Assembly (NCBI GenBank): GCA_038501195.1
Contig: JBBPUQ010000010.1
Span: 1,195,501 to 1,259,500 of the forward strand
Direction of reading: 5' to 3'
Length of the DNA stretch: 64,000 nt
From: Nemania diffusa
Lineage: Eukaryota; Ascomycota; Sordariomycetes; Xylariales; Xylariaceae
Shown: in pieces, positions 44,077 through 56,253 of the stretch
Layout: every line of letters begins with the position of its first letter
Position numbering within the stretch: position 1 is the stretch's first letter
Position numbers and translations under genes: made by a program
The notes under the pieces: generated by a model
What the model was told of the DNA's origin: nothing
Seen by the model: the letters and a program-made list of their open reading frames with translations, nothing else
The model's database searches: none

Positions 44077-45930
44077 ATGCATCGCATTGTCACTAGACTT
44101 GCGCTTGCCCAGACGCCGTGCTTAAGCTGCCGGAAAGTCATCGCAGAAAAAGCGGCGGGGGTTTTTATAGCTCCATTACACAAACCCCTTAGAGTACTAT
44201 TTCCATCTCCTCAGAGATGGCGTGCGTACCACGCCCCATCTCGAGCTCTACCCACATTGGGATCTCATCATGACACAATATACGCTCTATCGTCAGCCAG
44301 CGGGAAAGCTGGCATAGCTGTAATCCGTATATCCGGCTCTGCTTGTACACAAGTAAGCAGGATTGGCCCTATCTAGCAACTACTCAGCTAAATCTACTTT
44401 TGAGATCTATCACGAGCTGTGCCCTCGTAAGAAGGCGCCAAAGCCTCGATATGCTGTCGTAAGGAAATTGTTCCTTCCAGGCACAGAAGGCTCAGAGATT
44501 CTTGACTCCGCTGCTCTGGTTCTGTACTTCCCAGGACCACAGACTGTCACAGGGGAAGATGTGTTAGAGTTGCATGTACACGGCGGCAGCGCCACTGTCA
44601 AAGCCACTCTATCTGCTATATCCAATTGCGCTACCGATGGGAGTATTCGGTATGCGGAACCGGGCGAATTTACGAAACGGGCGTTCATGAATGACAGGCT
44701 CGACCTGGCTCAGGTTGAAGCGCTAAGCGAAACGCTTGCGGCTGAAACAGAACAACAGCGGCGGGCTGCTGTTCGTGGCAGCTCGGGATCTTTGGGCCGG
44801 ACATACGAGGATTGGCGCCGCAAATTATTGGAAGCCCGAGCCGAGATGGAAGCACTCATAGATTTCCAGGAAGACCAACATTTCGACGAGTCCCCGGCCT
44901 CGCTTGTCAGCAGTGTTAGCCAGCACGTCCGAGACATACTTAGGAGCATTGAAGTCCACGAGATGGCTAGTCAGCGAAGTGAACTTCTCCGCAATGGAAT
45001 TCAAGTAGCCCTCTTAGGCCCACCAAACGCAGGCAAAAGCTCGTTTATGAACCAAGTTGTTGGCCGGGAAGCTTCAATCGTCTCTGGCGAATCTGGTACC
45101 ACGCGAGATATCATTGAGGCTAATCTTGACATTCGTGGCTATCTGTGCACCTTCGCTGACACGGCTGGATTTAGAACCGCCACCACGAGTGGCGCCATTG
45201 ACGCCCCTCATCCCGAAATGATAATTGGGGCTGTCGAGGAGGAAGGGATCCGTCGCGCTAGAGCTAAGGCAGCGCAATCTGATGTCATCATCGTTCTCGC
45301 CTCTGTGGAGGAGCGCGCGGCTGGAGGCTATGAGATCCGTTATGATATCGAGACTCTGAAGCTCGCAGCGGCATGTCAACAACGACTAGTGTTAATAAAC
45401 AAGATCGACGCGGTTCCTGAAGCTGATCTTGTTCCTCTCGTTCGTCAGTTCCGAGAAGTGGTGCTGGAAAAGATACCCGGCCTAGAGGATATTGTTCCAA
45501 CTCTCATATCTTGTAAAGAGGCTCTAAATCAAAGTTCTGACCAGCAAGATCCCGGTGGAGTCCGCCGGGTGGCGGATCAGTTAGCCTTGGCGTTTCAAAA
45601 TATGACTTCGCTGCCTACTAGCTTACAAGACCTACATGGTGTCACAGAACGCCAGAGACAGCTTCTCGTGCAATGTCGAATCAGCCTCGAGGAATATGTT
45701 GAGGTTACAGCCAACGTTGACGAGGATCCCCAGGCAGCCGCCGGTGAGATCGACCTTACCATGGCCGCGGAACATCTCCGCTACGCAGCTAGTAGTCTTG
45801 GGCGGATTACAGGCCGTGGCGAGGCCGGCGATGTCGAAGAGATCCTCGGTGTAATATTTGAGAAGTACGCCGTCTTTCCTATTCACGTTTGCGTGTCTAA
45901 CCAGTATCCAGATTCTGTGTAGGGAAATAA
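44077..45930 (+). CDS. MSS1: Mitochondrial tRNA modification GTPase MnmE/Mss1
   Basis: Three exons: 44077-44352, 44405-45864 and 45912-45930, giving 584 residues. The introns are 52 and 47 bases; the last exon is only 19 bases and supplies the C-terminus FCVGK, the conserved CxGK ending of MnmE. Reading through the last intron would give an aberrant tail instead. An Arg-rich N-terminus (MHRIVTRLALAQTPCLSCRK) fits a mitochondrial presequence. DTIYALSSASGKAGIAVIRI and HGGSATVKATLSA begin the N-terminal domain. The GTPase domain has GPPNAGKSSF, SGTTRDIIE, DTAGF and NKID. With its partner Mto1 the enzyme modifies the wobble uridine of mitochondrial tRNAs. The ATG at 44077 is the first in frame. 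Confidence 0.95.
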
Positions 45931-46291
45931 ATCGATTCGATCCAAGTGTATAATTAATTGTACAGTATGCTCCAGTACCGCCGTAGTGAACTCCGTGTCC
46001 CATACAAATATCAAATGTCTATGCCCAATCCTATGCTAATCGTACAAGGTGCCCTGTTGTCCGTTGCCGGCGCAATTCTTATTCTAATGTGTATAGCCCC
46101 AATGATCGTACATATCATACTCGTCCAACCGGTGTAAATGCTCGAATGGTGTTTTGGCGCCTCGGCGATGCAAACACAAAGGAAATCAACATGAAGGTGT
46201 TGTGTTGTTACAGCTTGAGGGTGGTAGCCGGGGGAAGGAAGCCGGCTCCTCTCCGGGAGGAGCCGGGTTCGACCCGGTCGCCATGGGATGT
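45931..46291. other. Convergent 3' region with a stable hairpin
   Basis: 361 bases between the ends of MSS1 and of the small repeat-protein gene. A 9-base-pair hairpin (46242-46266) lies here; see its own entry. No gene is seen. Confidence 0.5.
46242..46266. other. GC-rich hairpin, 9 bp stem
   Basis: CCGGCTCCT at 46242-46250 pairs perfectly with AGGAGCCGG at 46258-46266 around a 7-base loop. It lies about 25 bases beyond the stop of the minus-strand repeat-protein gene, so it would fall in that gene's 3' untranslated region. Confidence 0.7.
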
Positions 46292-46510
46292 CTAGTTGTA
46301 TCCGCTGCGTCCCTTGTCGTTTTCGTCGTCACCATCCTTGTTGTAGCCCGAGCGGCCGAAGCATCGCTTCTCGTCATCGTTCTCGCCATCCTTGTTATAA
46401 CCGCTGCGACCAAAGCAGCGCTTGTCGTCCTCGTTGTCACCGTCCTTGTTGTAGCCACTTCGGCCGAAGCTCAGTGTCTGAGGGCAAGAAGATAGAGCGA
46501 AGGCAGCCAT
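46292..46510 (-). CDS. Small protein of three 18-residue repeats, two ending in Lys-Arg
   Basis: A frame of 72 residues. After MAAFALSSCPQTL come three units: SFGRSGYNKDGDNEDDKR, CFGRSGYNKDGENDDEKR and CFGRSGYNKDGDDENDKG, then a fourth truncated start RSGYN before the stop. Units 1 and 2 end in Lys-Arg, the usual Kex2 site, followed by Cys-Phe. Start context (CGCAATGGCT) is good, the leader (CATTCATC...ACCAATCGC) is typically fungal, and a TATA-like AATATAAATC lies about 130 bases upstream (near 46640). I do not recognise the family. It could be the precursor of a repeated secreted peptide or a small disordered intracellular protein. The N-terminus is a weak, short hydrophobic stretch, so secretion is doubtful. 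The opposite strand also has a long frame, treated as its shadow. Its upstream side faces the 9.7 kb gene-free region. Confidence 0.6.
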   Translation of the reverse strand: MAAFALSSCPQTLSFGRSGYNKDGDNEDDKRCFGRSGYNKDGENDDEKRCFGRSGYNKDGDDENDKGRSGYN

Positions 46511-46735
46511 TGCGATTGGTGGATTTGTGGATGATAGTTGGTAAAGAGATGAATGTATTGTAGAGGGGTTACCGAGGAGTAGTTTGTTCTCGACTAGAGC
46601 AAGACTAAATATTGGTGATGAGATGAGGATGAGGCGATTTATATTGTTATTGGTGGTATTGATATATTACCGTTCTTGCTGTTGGGGTCGTGTTGAGTGT
46701 TGTTATTGTTCTTGTTGTCGTTGTTATAGTAGTAG

Positions 46736-46736
<1 letters not shown>

Positions 46737-46767
<31 letters not shown>
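46737..46767. repeat. (GAT)n microsatellite
   Basis: Ten consecutive GAT units and one base. On the opposite strand the run reads as poly-His in an open frame that is not considered a gene. Confidence 0.95.
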
Positions 46768-49700
46768 TTTCTCGAGGCCGGATGCCTCCCGAATATATAT
46801 ACTAGTTATCATAAGCTCTTCTATATCAAGGTCCATGTCGAGAGTAGGGCATGGGTGGCAGCGGGAGCCTAGGTTGCCCCCTGAACACTTGAGTGGTTGC
46901 TGCGGTTAGCTATGCCAAGTTTAGTGGACAAAAATGCATCAGCCTCATAGACCTCAAGCCAACCTACGAGTAGAAAGTCTCGAAGGATTGCAACCAAGGC
47001 ATCTTGCTGGGGAGTCCTGGGGGCGTGTGCGCAGACAGGCTAGCTAGTACTCCATTATCGAGGCAGCAAGGCCGTCAGCGAAGTCCCGAACTAAGCGTAC
47101 ATCGTGTTCGTCATGGATCTCTGCAGGTAGCTTCAATCCAAATTTGGTCATAAGCATTAGACAGGTACCTATGCAGTACGGCGGTCGTGCCGCGGGGCAT
47201 AGAGCATTACACAGATTAGACGATAAAATAGGAGGGGGTGTGAAGCTAGGGAGGCACATAACATCTAGTTGTGTTTCGATACTAAAACTGCAGTATGTTT
47301 GGCGTTCACATCACTGAGGCAAGGAACATTGTCGAAGACCTACCGAACTCTGGGTGCAGCGTGGGACCCCTGTAGTCAGTCCTATTTTGGGGGCCGTAAC
47401 TAAAGCCAGGGTTAGGTACATGTGCAGTACGAGAAATTCTCGTGCTCCATATTAAAAGGGCTTAGCGAACGCAGTTCAGCGCTGAAAATCACTCGTACCT
47501 TACGTTAGTTACTTACTAACTAGGCCATTACTAGAAACCTGAGGTACCCTACATGTATACTGACTCCCTATATTTACCTAAGCTGGGCTAAGATTATCAA
47601 TACTAAGAACCTGGGTACTTTGTACTGTTTTCAAAGTGCCCACCCCGTAAATGTAACTAATGTACACTGCCATCTTCACACATATCACCGACTAATAAAG
47701 ATCTACTACTTACTCATAGTGAGAGGGTATGATGCAAAGCGAGGTAACGTAAGAAAAGTTGCCATCCGAACTTGATGGTATGTATAGCCTCATTGCGGTT
47801 GTACAGGCAGGCAATTCAAAATCTCCTGCAGTGGACAACGCGATCCTGACATGTGGGATACCTGTGTAGTGCATGTGGCGTGCAAGGATAAGAATATAAC
47901 GTCGCTGGCTAGGTACTTCCCTGTTATTAGAAACAACGAGCTAATTGGAGGTAGAACAGTGTGGGTAGGTTAGGTATTTAAGTAGATCGCCGTTCCAATA
48001 AGTACTACGTAGCATTGGTCCACTTTTATGAGACTTTTCGCCGATGACTCGATCAGTACGCTTTTAGAGGCGCACTTCGCTCAATCAGAATACAGTACAT
48101 ACGGTAGATAGCCGTAATAACTTCATCTCCGACTTTTTGACCTATCCAATCCTGCTATTCTTCAAAGCTGACACATCTTCTAGCATCCTTGGCAAAGATA
48201 GAAATACCTACACTAGGTACACTAGTGTAGTTGACTAGTCGAGTTGATATCGTACTGTAAGTGCTGTGTGCCTTTTCGACATTCTCGCACTACCTATAGA
48301 ATACATGTACAGATTCACTGATGGATAGCCGTAGCTACCTAGGTGCGCTACTTGGTATAACTCACAAGGTGTCCTGTTCATCATGACCCGCAGGTCCGCG
48401 GCATACCGTAGTAAGGCAGATGCTGTGCCGTACCAGGTTGTAGTCCAACACTCGAAATATCTCCCACCCCGTTGTGCATGTACGAATGGGCTCCGCAACC
48501 AGTCTTAACGGGCCGGTTACTATTTTGTCTGTGCGAATCGCAGCGTGCATAGCACCTTTCTGACCACAGTCCAATTTGATCGCCTTGTTTCAAAACGTAT
48601 AATCCAGCTCGAGCTATGTCCAGAGCATGTCCAGTGCCGGTGGCAGTGGCAGTGACAGAGCTAGGCCGAGCGGGAAACCCGGTCAAGACCGTGCTGTAGT
48701 CATAGGCAAGCCAGTACGTAGTAGTTGGTGACTGACTGACTACCTTTACGTTCTGGAGCAGCAAATCGGGACCAGTCCAGTCCAGTTTCTGTGTCGCCCA
48801 TCCGCCCCAACGCCGCTACTCCGAACCCCCTTCGTCATTTCATTTTATTTCCATTAATGAGTCACTCACGGATCTAACAGGAGCTAACAGGAGCATCACG
48901 TCGAATCGCATCACTCCGTCCCGCCAGATCCGACGCCGTGGGTGTTCCTGGTCCCGGCCTCCCGGTAGCGATGTCAAAGCCACGTGGTCCGGCGGAATAA
49001 CAACTGCACAACTGCACAACCACCCTCTACTGCCTATTAGAGTAGATACGTAATCAAAAAAAGGGGGAAGAAAAAAAGAAAGGATAGATAGGAACAACAA
49101 CAAAAAACAACAAACCCCGTAGAAACGGAAGTGTGATGCTAGATGACGGTCATAGGCAGCATGACATACCTACTGTAAGTACTATTCCGAGTCATAAGCT
49201 GCGAAAGCCGTGTTACCGTCCGGCTGCGACATGAGCACGCCTGCAGTGCAGTCCCGGAGAGATCTTGCAGCCATCTTCAACAGGAGTCACACTGCAGCAG
49301 ATGCGCAGCCACTGCGAGAACACCAACTGCCACGAGTTGTCGATCAATCCACCCCACTCATCTACAGAACCTACACACACTCTCTCTGTTCCATGTCCAT
49401 GTCCATCTCCTAAATTGGGGACTGCTGTCAGCAACTCCTTAGCCGCCTTGGCTGTCGAATGAAGACCGTTAAACTGCCCAAACGGCTACGACTATTTTTG
49501 TAAATTTGGGATTCCCCGGCTCTTGCCGCGAATTTAGAGCCAATCGATGTGCACTCCACCCCAGTGGTACCGGCACCGCCCATCCGCCCACACGATGACG
49601 GCTCTCTACACGTGTATTTGTGTGCGAGTGTGAGTGCGAGGGTGTTGAGTGTCCACAGCTACTAGCATGGATGGTATCTTTGATCTTACTACGTACGGGC

Positions 49701-51242
49701 CACCATCTCCCTACAAGTACGCAGGTATCTACAGTTCCTTACATGGTAACTGTACGAAGTACATCGAAATTCTATATCCGTCATTTCAAGGTACACAGGT
49801 AGGTACGCAGGAATCCTCAAACCCCCATTTCTTTTTCGTCGTAGCGTCCATCATAACCCGCTCTAGCTTACCCCTGTCCAGCGTGGGGGAGCCTAAGTAA
49901 ACTAAGAATACTACTACGCTCCGTCTGATAATAAACTCTGAGGTGAGAAAGGTTGACTGCTGACGCCCTGCCGCTAAAGGGTAAAAGGCGGGCTGCTTGT
50001 GACAAGAGCCTCCAAAGAAGAGGCTATATCTAGCATTCGTAAGCAGCCTCGTAGTTGAAAGATTAGTATACCTACTGGCCAGTTTTTCGGCGTCTCCAAT
50101 TCGTTTACTAAGGTATACAGAGCATATCTCCAGCACTCAATACAGTTTCTGGATTAAAAATCTCCAACATCAATTATTAAACACATGTTCCTCGCTCAAA
50201 GCTCGGCACTACGAAACTCCGTCATCGTGTCAACCAATTCAACGTCTTAGTTTTCCTAGTTTTGTAGGATGGAAATACCTAGAACAGCCCAGGACATACA
50301 CGCCAAGCCTTTCGATGTCGCTCGACTCTACCTACCTACCTATTTCCCAGAGGAAATCTTAACATCTGGTTTGTTTTTCGTTTGTTTGTATCTCCGCGCT
50401 GTTACGCAGCTCCTATTCTCTCACACGCTCACGCAGGCAGTGTTTCAAATGAGTCATTCAACAGTCCACTAGACCAATCGACTCGACGGATATAGCGTCA
50501 AATGAGCGCACTACTGTATGTCTTGCTCCGGACTTTAGGCCTAAGGGCGTGCGCAGGAAGGTATCGATTGAGCCCTCCCTCCAAGCGCACTCGTTTCGCT
50601 ACATGGGATGGACAGGATGGAGGGCCCTCGCATAAAAGTTCCCAGCTGGGATCTCAAAAAGATGTTGGAAATACGGTATACCTGCCTAGCGAACCCTTGT
50701 CAAATTTCAGTTGAGTAGCATTCTCTGTGGGGTAGTGGGCAAGACAATTTCGACCCTTCCTGATACCGGCCCCGTCCCCGACTTGACTGGAAGCCCAGGA
50801 AGCAGTCCCGAGTCGCTGGGGAGCAAAGTCGCATCGGGTAAAGATACACGATGCGTTCAACTTACTAAAAAGGGAGAAAGGATTCACAATATGGCATGAT
50901 ATCTAGCGGCTAATCTAGCCGGTAGGCTGCAAGCCAATCCGGGGCCGGAACGGTTCAGGTTGTAGGAATAATGATTAATAACGCAGGTACTCGGATAAGA
51001 ATCGAAAGATAGGTACTTAGTAATGTTACAGCACATCATCTTGCAAATTGAAGAGTCGATCTCGGATCCGGTCCCAGGTCCACGGGACGAGTAGACGATT
51101 CCCCGTTGACGGTTGTCAATGCACATGCCATCCTCGCTATCTGTACTACTACATACGTACCTTGTTCCTAAATACTGCGTAAATATAGTAGCAGCCTATT
51201 GGTCGTCTGATATTGCCTCGATATACATACCTACCACGAGGC

Positions 51243-51269
51243 TTTTTTTTTTTTTTTTTTTTTTTTTTT
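51243..51269. repeat. Poly-T tract (27 bases)
   Basis: An uninterrupted run of 27 T residues within the gene-free region. It could be the tail of an old retroposed sequence on the minus strand or simple slippage; no target duplication was found. Confidence 0.95.
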
Positions 51270-52839
51270 GACATGCGCCCTTTGTTTCACCACAGCTCAT
51301 CTCGGTCCGGGCAGGGAGAACGGTGATTGAAACCGGTGGCCGTTCTTAGTCATGCCCCCTTCTCCTTTCCCCCGCGACTTGTCGGGAGACACCGCATTCC
51401 TAATCCCATCCCTATGAAGCGACGAACCTGGATTTCCAGTCGCACAGCGCCTCGAATCAGGCAACTCTGCAGAGCGCTTTACGTCATCCTCTCGCTAACC
51501 TGCAGCAGTGCCCACGGGATGAAGATGGGGGGGTGCATACACCATGGAGCAAACTCGAACCATGGCGTCCGTGTCTTGTGCCATTCATGTGCTTCGGCGT
51601 AAATGGTTTTAGGAAATCGAAGTCCGAGACAGCAGGGCGATACGTCAATCGATACTTTTTTTCTTCTTCTTTCTTGTTTTTATTTATTTGTTTGCGCCGC
51701 GCGCGCGACGGAGGCTGAAATTGTGAGACCTGCAACGCGCTGGATTTGGGGATTCACGAAATCAGTCTCGGGGCTTGGATTCGTTCTGGTCGGTCGCCTG
51801 CGCTTCTTCGGTGTGTTTCACTGCAGCGTACCAGAGCTGAGGGTCGGGCTGAGGCTGCCGGTACGTGTGTAACATCGAGTAAGTACATACTTGGTATACG
51901 TGCTTGGTATTGCTAGCCGAGGCTCGGTTTTTTTTTTTTTTGTTCTCTATGTTACTCGTTACCTATGACATATTCTCTGCCCCTTTATCGTTTTCGTCCT
52001 CGGTTACTACCTAGCTGATCATATTGGTAATACATTTAGAGCATGTTTTACAACATATGTACGTAGTAGTAATTCTGTGCATATAGGCTTAATTAAGTAT
52101 TACTATGTTTGAATATACCGTCAAATCCTGACAGGTAATTATACAGCTCGTGGCGTTCCACGTGTGAATAAGGACCTTGCTTCGAGAGCCCCAGTTAGAC
52201 GGTAACTTACGAATCGGGTCATGATGTAGTTACACTAGGCATCAATCCTCAAAATTGCACCTTGTCCTTGGCTAGAATCCTATAGGTTTCCAACTGGACA
52301 TTTGACCTACTTGGGTAGCTACCGACCGTAGATCACAAGGGAAGGTGTGTATCTATCTAGCTGCCTAGGTTGGCCATCTGCAACTTTATTATTATTATTA
52401 TTTTTTTTGAATACCTATCACCTATCATGTGCCTATCCCATCGTCCTGATGTATCTGATATCGACAAATTTAAACGTCGACAAGGCCAAGTCGGCCCCCA
52501 CGTGCCGAACCCAAGGAGCGCCGGTTGCCTTGCCTTGGCCTATGTACATACATACGAAAATATACGGCGGGGAAGAGTGGGAGATGCTATCTGTTTTGTT
52601 TTCATTTAATTTTGACTTCAATCAATTTTTTTATATCGCTCAGTTTGGGGGCTTGTTTCATTCTATTGTAGATCATTCTGTTTATGGCAAGGTTCGGTTC
52701 AGCTCTCCATGAATTGACGTTTGTTATTTGCCGACGCTTATTATTACGACATCTAAGTAGGTAGGCATCCAAAAGGGGAGGACGGTCTAAGTTCTAGGCC
52801 CTGGATAGGTTATAGGTTATGTGCTGTAACAGCTGGTCT

Positions 52840-52860
52840 CATTTCCCAAGTTGGGAAATG
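52840..52860. repeat. Perfect inverted repeat, 10-base arms
   Basis: CATTTCCCAA and TTGGGAAATG face each other around a single G. A weaker one (GCCTTACC / GGTAAAGGC) follows directly. They could be a protein-binding palindrome or a small hairpin. Confidence 0.85.
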
Positions 52861-55800
52861 GGTTTGCCTTACCGAAGGCGTGGTAAAGGCCTACATATGT
52901 ACGCGACGTTGAGGTTGCAGTACTAGTAATGCGCGTAGGGTTCCTTGCCTACTGTAGCTGTTGTCCCATGTAAGTGTGCTATGGGTGTGGATGGGGCGTG
53001 GGCGTGTAAGTGTGATATCTGTGATGTGTGTGTGACACGAGGGAATAATAACGAGAGCGTGAATGGATACGCATACCTAGTATATGGTTCCAAGTATAGG
53101 ATAAGGATGATGCATGGTCCAAAAAACGTAGGACTAGAGTCACTAGATAGATACTTTCGCACGTGCGATGGATTGATTCCCTTGGTGTGCCTCTCTGCCT
53201 GTACTTAGATTCTGTACCTACGCATACGCAGTTGTACCTATCAGAGCGAAACATAGCGTACGGCTGACCACGCCGCAAGGACGTTGCGGGAGAAAGAAAG
53301 AAGACGTCGCCGCCATACGAACGAGGCATTCTTTGGCGCACCCACAACTTGTCATAGTCATGCGATTCTAATTATCTACCTTCTATGCATCCGTAACCGC
53401 GAAAAATCCGTAATCGTATTGTTGTTTTCCCTCCCTCACTCTCTCCCTCTCTCTCTATACGCATAATACAGTAATGGGCTTAACTTACCTAACCTAGGTA
53501 GCTACCTGTATCTGGTCTAGCCGGATACCTCACCTCGCTACCTACTCTGTAAGAGAGACCACCTACTGCAGGTTTAGGCGTGCATTAGGTCATGGTCTGT
53601 ACCTGGCTCACACGGACACGCCTATAAACACCTACATTCTCTTGCATGCGACACGAGCAAAGTGTTGCTGGGCGCTGCTGCGCACCCTTCGCTTCAGTAT
53701 TACCTAAGGCACGTCATGCCCGTATACTCGACCGGCAGCTAGATTCGCCGACCTTTCACCGCCGTCGGGCTTCTAGGCCCAGGGCGCTTGTCAGGTTAAT
53801 AGGCTATCTGTATCACGCTCCCGTGTTGCGCTACTCGCCGTCTCCGATCGAATTGCTGTCCACCACCTGCGATAGGAAGCGCCTGCGGGAAAAGACGGCC
53901 TGTCTGCTAGTCAAATGTCGGCCGCCCTTTGGAGATGGTAACAGCGCGCGGTGACATTGCCCTTTTTCGTCGCATCTGCTACGTTACCTTCGTAACACCG
54001 CATGCCGCATATCAATATTGAATTGAGCTTGACTTCGTGATCATGAAGCGAGAATGGCAGCCTAAGGTTATCTTCGCATAGGTGCCTAATTAAAGCTATC
54101 TACCTACGTAGATACTTAGTTTGGTAGGTACATATATCTAGAAGAGTGGCACAGAATGCCTACATTTATTCTATATACGCCGACTTAGGTATAAGCAGAA
54201 TCTTCTATCTATATCCGTACGTAGGTAGTACATAGGTAGGCGCTTGTGCTGACCGTTTGCGAGGATCCGAAGACCTAGAGACCCCCTCCTAAGTGAGGTA
54301 CTTTTTAGTGTACCACCCGATGTTCTATCTATGTAACCCCCGTTCCCCAGCATCACCACATTATCACGGTGTAGCACAGGTATAGTATATGGTATATCAA
54401 GGACTCTCGTGCCCTCAACGTGTGCGCGCGCGTGCTGAACACCGCCTTGTCTGCCCTGCCCTGCCAGTCCTACCTAATTTCCTACGCTACCGTCGCATCA
54501 TGTCTGTCTGTCTGTCTGTGCGGCTAGTTCCGACGTCTATTCGCCTGTTTTTCCCTGTCCTGGAATCCTTTCGGTTCGCATATTCATATTCCTATTATAC
54601 TATTGGGGGGAAAACCCGTGGCGAAACTGTGCCCCGCGGGTCTAATCCGTATTTATGGGTTATCTCTTATGGTGGGTAGTGTGATGTAGTGTGGTGTAAT
54701 GTGGTTGTAGAGTGATTGTAGAGCGGCGTAGCACCTTGGAATCTTCTATCAAAATCGTAAAATAGCATACTTGCGTACATACTCATATGTATTTAGAGAA
54801 ACGAAGCTCACCGAGTTGCGCAACGTGAGCTGATTGAACGTATGGTGAATCCTCGTATCACACCCTCCTGACGAATGAAATCACCTAGCACAGCATGACC
54901 AAAATACAACCTATGTGTTCCGCAAAAGGAAACGTCTCCTTTGCACGTGGGTATGTCTCTGCCTATGACATGACGACCCTCCATCTTGGCCTAGACTAGT
55001 AACTTACTTTACATAGCTGCCTGAGAAAAGGGTTACACAAACAGTAAGGCAGCATCGCGACGTTTCAACGACGATCCCACCCAGCTTTCGAGTAGACTTA
55101 GAACGTGGAACGCTGGTACAAAGATCATCCGCATTCTTGTACATACACGCAGCAGAAAATAGGCGGACTCGTGACCTCGGTAGGTGCACAATGGACTGAA
55201 ACAGCCCTGCTTGTGCTCTCGTCTATCCTGCTTTCCTCGTAAGGGCCAAACGATGAGTCCTGGGGTGGCTTATCGACTCATATTCGCGTCCCTTGAGCCC
55301 CCTTTTCTCACCTATATACGAGAGGTTGAGAAACAAAGCGATTTACGCGATCGCGTTGTGGTTCCGGATCGAGATATCGGGGTCCATGGGCGCAGCCTTT
55401 CGGTAAACGGAAGAGGGGGTGAGAGTCGTCTAGACGGTTCGCTTGCTCGGCCAAGCGGTGCGCATTAACCCTGATATTCCTCCCCTTAGGCCGGCTTGCA
55501 GAATGAAGGAAGGAGCCTGATCCTTTAGCAATGCGATCATGCTGCTCCGCCTTGTTCTCTCCGGGTTATTCTCCGCACCCAGGCGACTGACTCTAATATG
55601 AGCGAGGTAATACCAAGAGATTTATACAGTGTAGTTGTAGATCGATGCCTCCTGATTTTAATATCCAGAAGGACTCCACGGCGTGATTATGGGGTGTAGG
55701 AGTGCTTTATCTTCATGATCTGCAGCGGACCTGTGCCTTATAATCGATTTACCGGGTAGGATGAGAACTTATCTTTGGCCAGGTTATCAATTAGTACACA

Positions 55801-56253
55801 GTATAGGGCCATGGAGTTGGGTTCTGCCTGGGGCGAGGGCATAAGATGTAACAACTTCGTAGGAGCTGAAACGCTTCTAAAAGGAAGATTAATCAGGTTT
55901 GTGATATGACAAATAGGAAGTTAGTAGATGATTCGATTCTCTACCGTGGGGTGCATAGTGTAAAGTTTTCTCAATCCAGATGACTTGTATGCCGACACTA
56001 TTCAGAACTGCTAATAAACACAATGTTGATATATTCGAAACTTGGGTATCAAACGCGGCCCCCTAGTGGCTCCCAATCCTTAAACGCCGTATGCTAATTC
56101 TACACATTGGGAACACATTATCATAATTTCTCGCTTTAGCTGGGAAGACGGCGCTATTCAGCTAGCATCGCTCACCTAGGCTATTATATTTGATTGTTGA
56201 GACCTTGCCTCCTCGCACTAAAGAAATTAAGTTGCTGCAGCCAACCCCCTCTT

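Larger units (their letters stand above)
46511..56253. other. 9.7 kb stretch without recognisable protein-coding genes
   Basis: This is the largest gene-free stretch in the window, between the 5' side of the small repeat-protein gene and the 3' end of MED6. All open frames are short and without family features, and none can be joined by splice signals into a sensible protein. It contains simple-sequence runs (46737-46767, 51243-51269), CT-rich leader-like tracts (about 51655-51690 and 53428-53460), palindromes and many TACCTAGGTA-like words. Base composition is ordinary, not strongly AT-rich, so it does not look like an extensively RIP-mutated transposon block. It may hold long regulatory DNA or non-coding transcripts. 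Confidence 0.55.

Noticed and set aside
46255..46285. tRNA-like GGTTCGACCC (B-box resemblance)
   Set aside because: The flanking bases do not form a T-arm with a 7-base loop, and no acceptor, D or anticodon arms can be found at proper spacing.
46154..46495. Plus-strand open frame of 113 codons with repeated hydrophobic segments
   Set aside because: It is the antisense of the KR-repeat gene; its hydrophobic repeats arise from reading acidic and Lys codons backwards, and it has no leader or promoter features.
46639..46836. Minus-strand open frame with a poly-His run
   Set aside because: The run comes from the (GAT)n microsatellite and the rest is low-complexity; it lies in the promoter/leader region of the repeat-protein gene.
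48235..53954. Numerous short open frames in the gene-free region
   Set aside because: None shows domain features, biased codon use or coherent splice joins; treated as noise.
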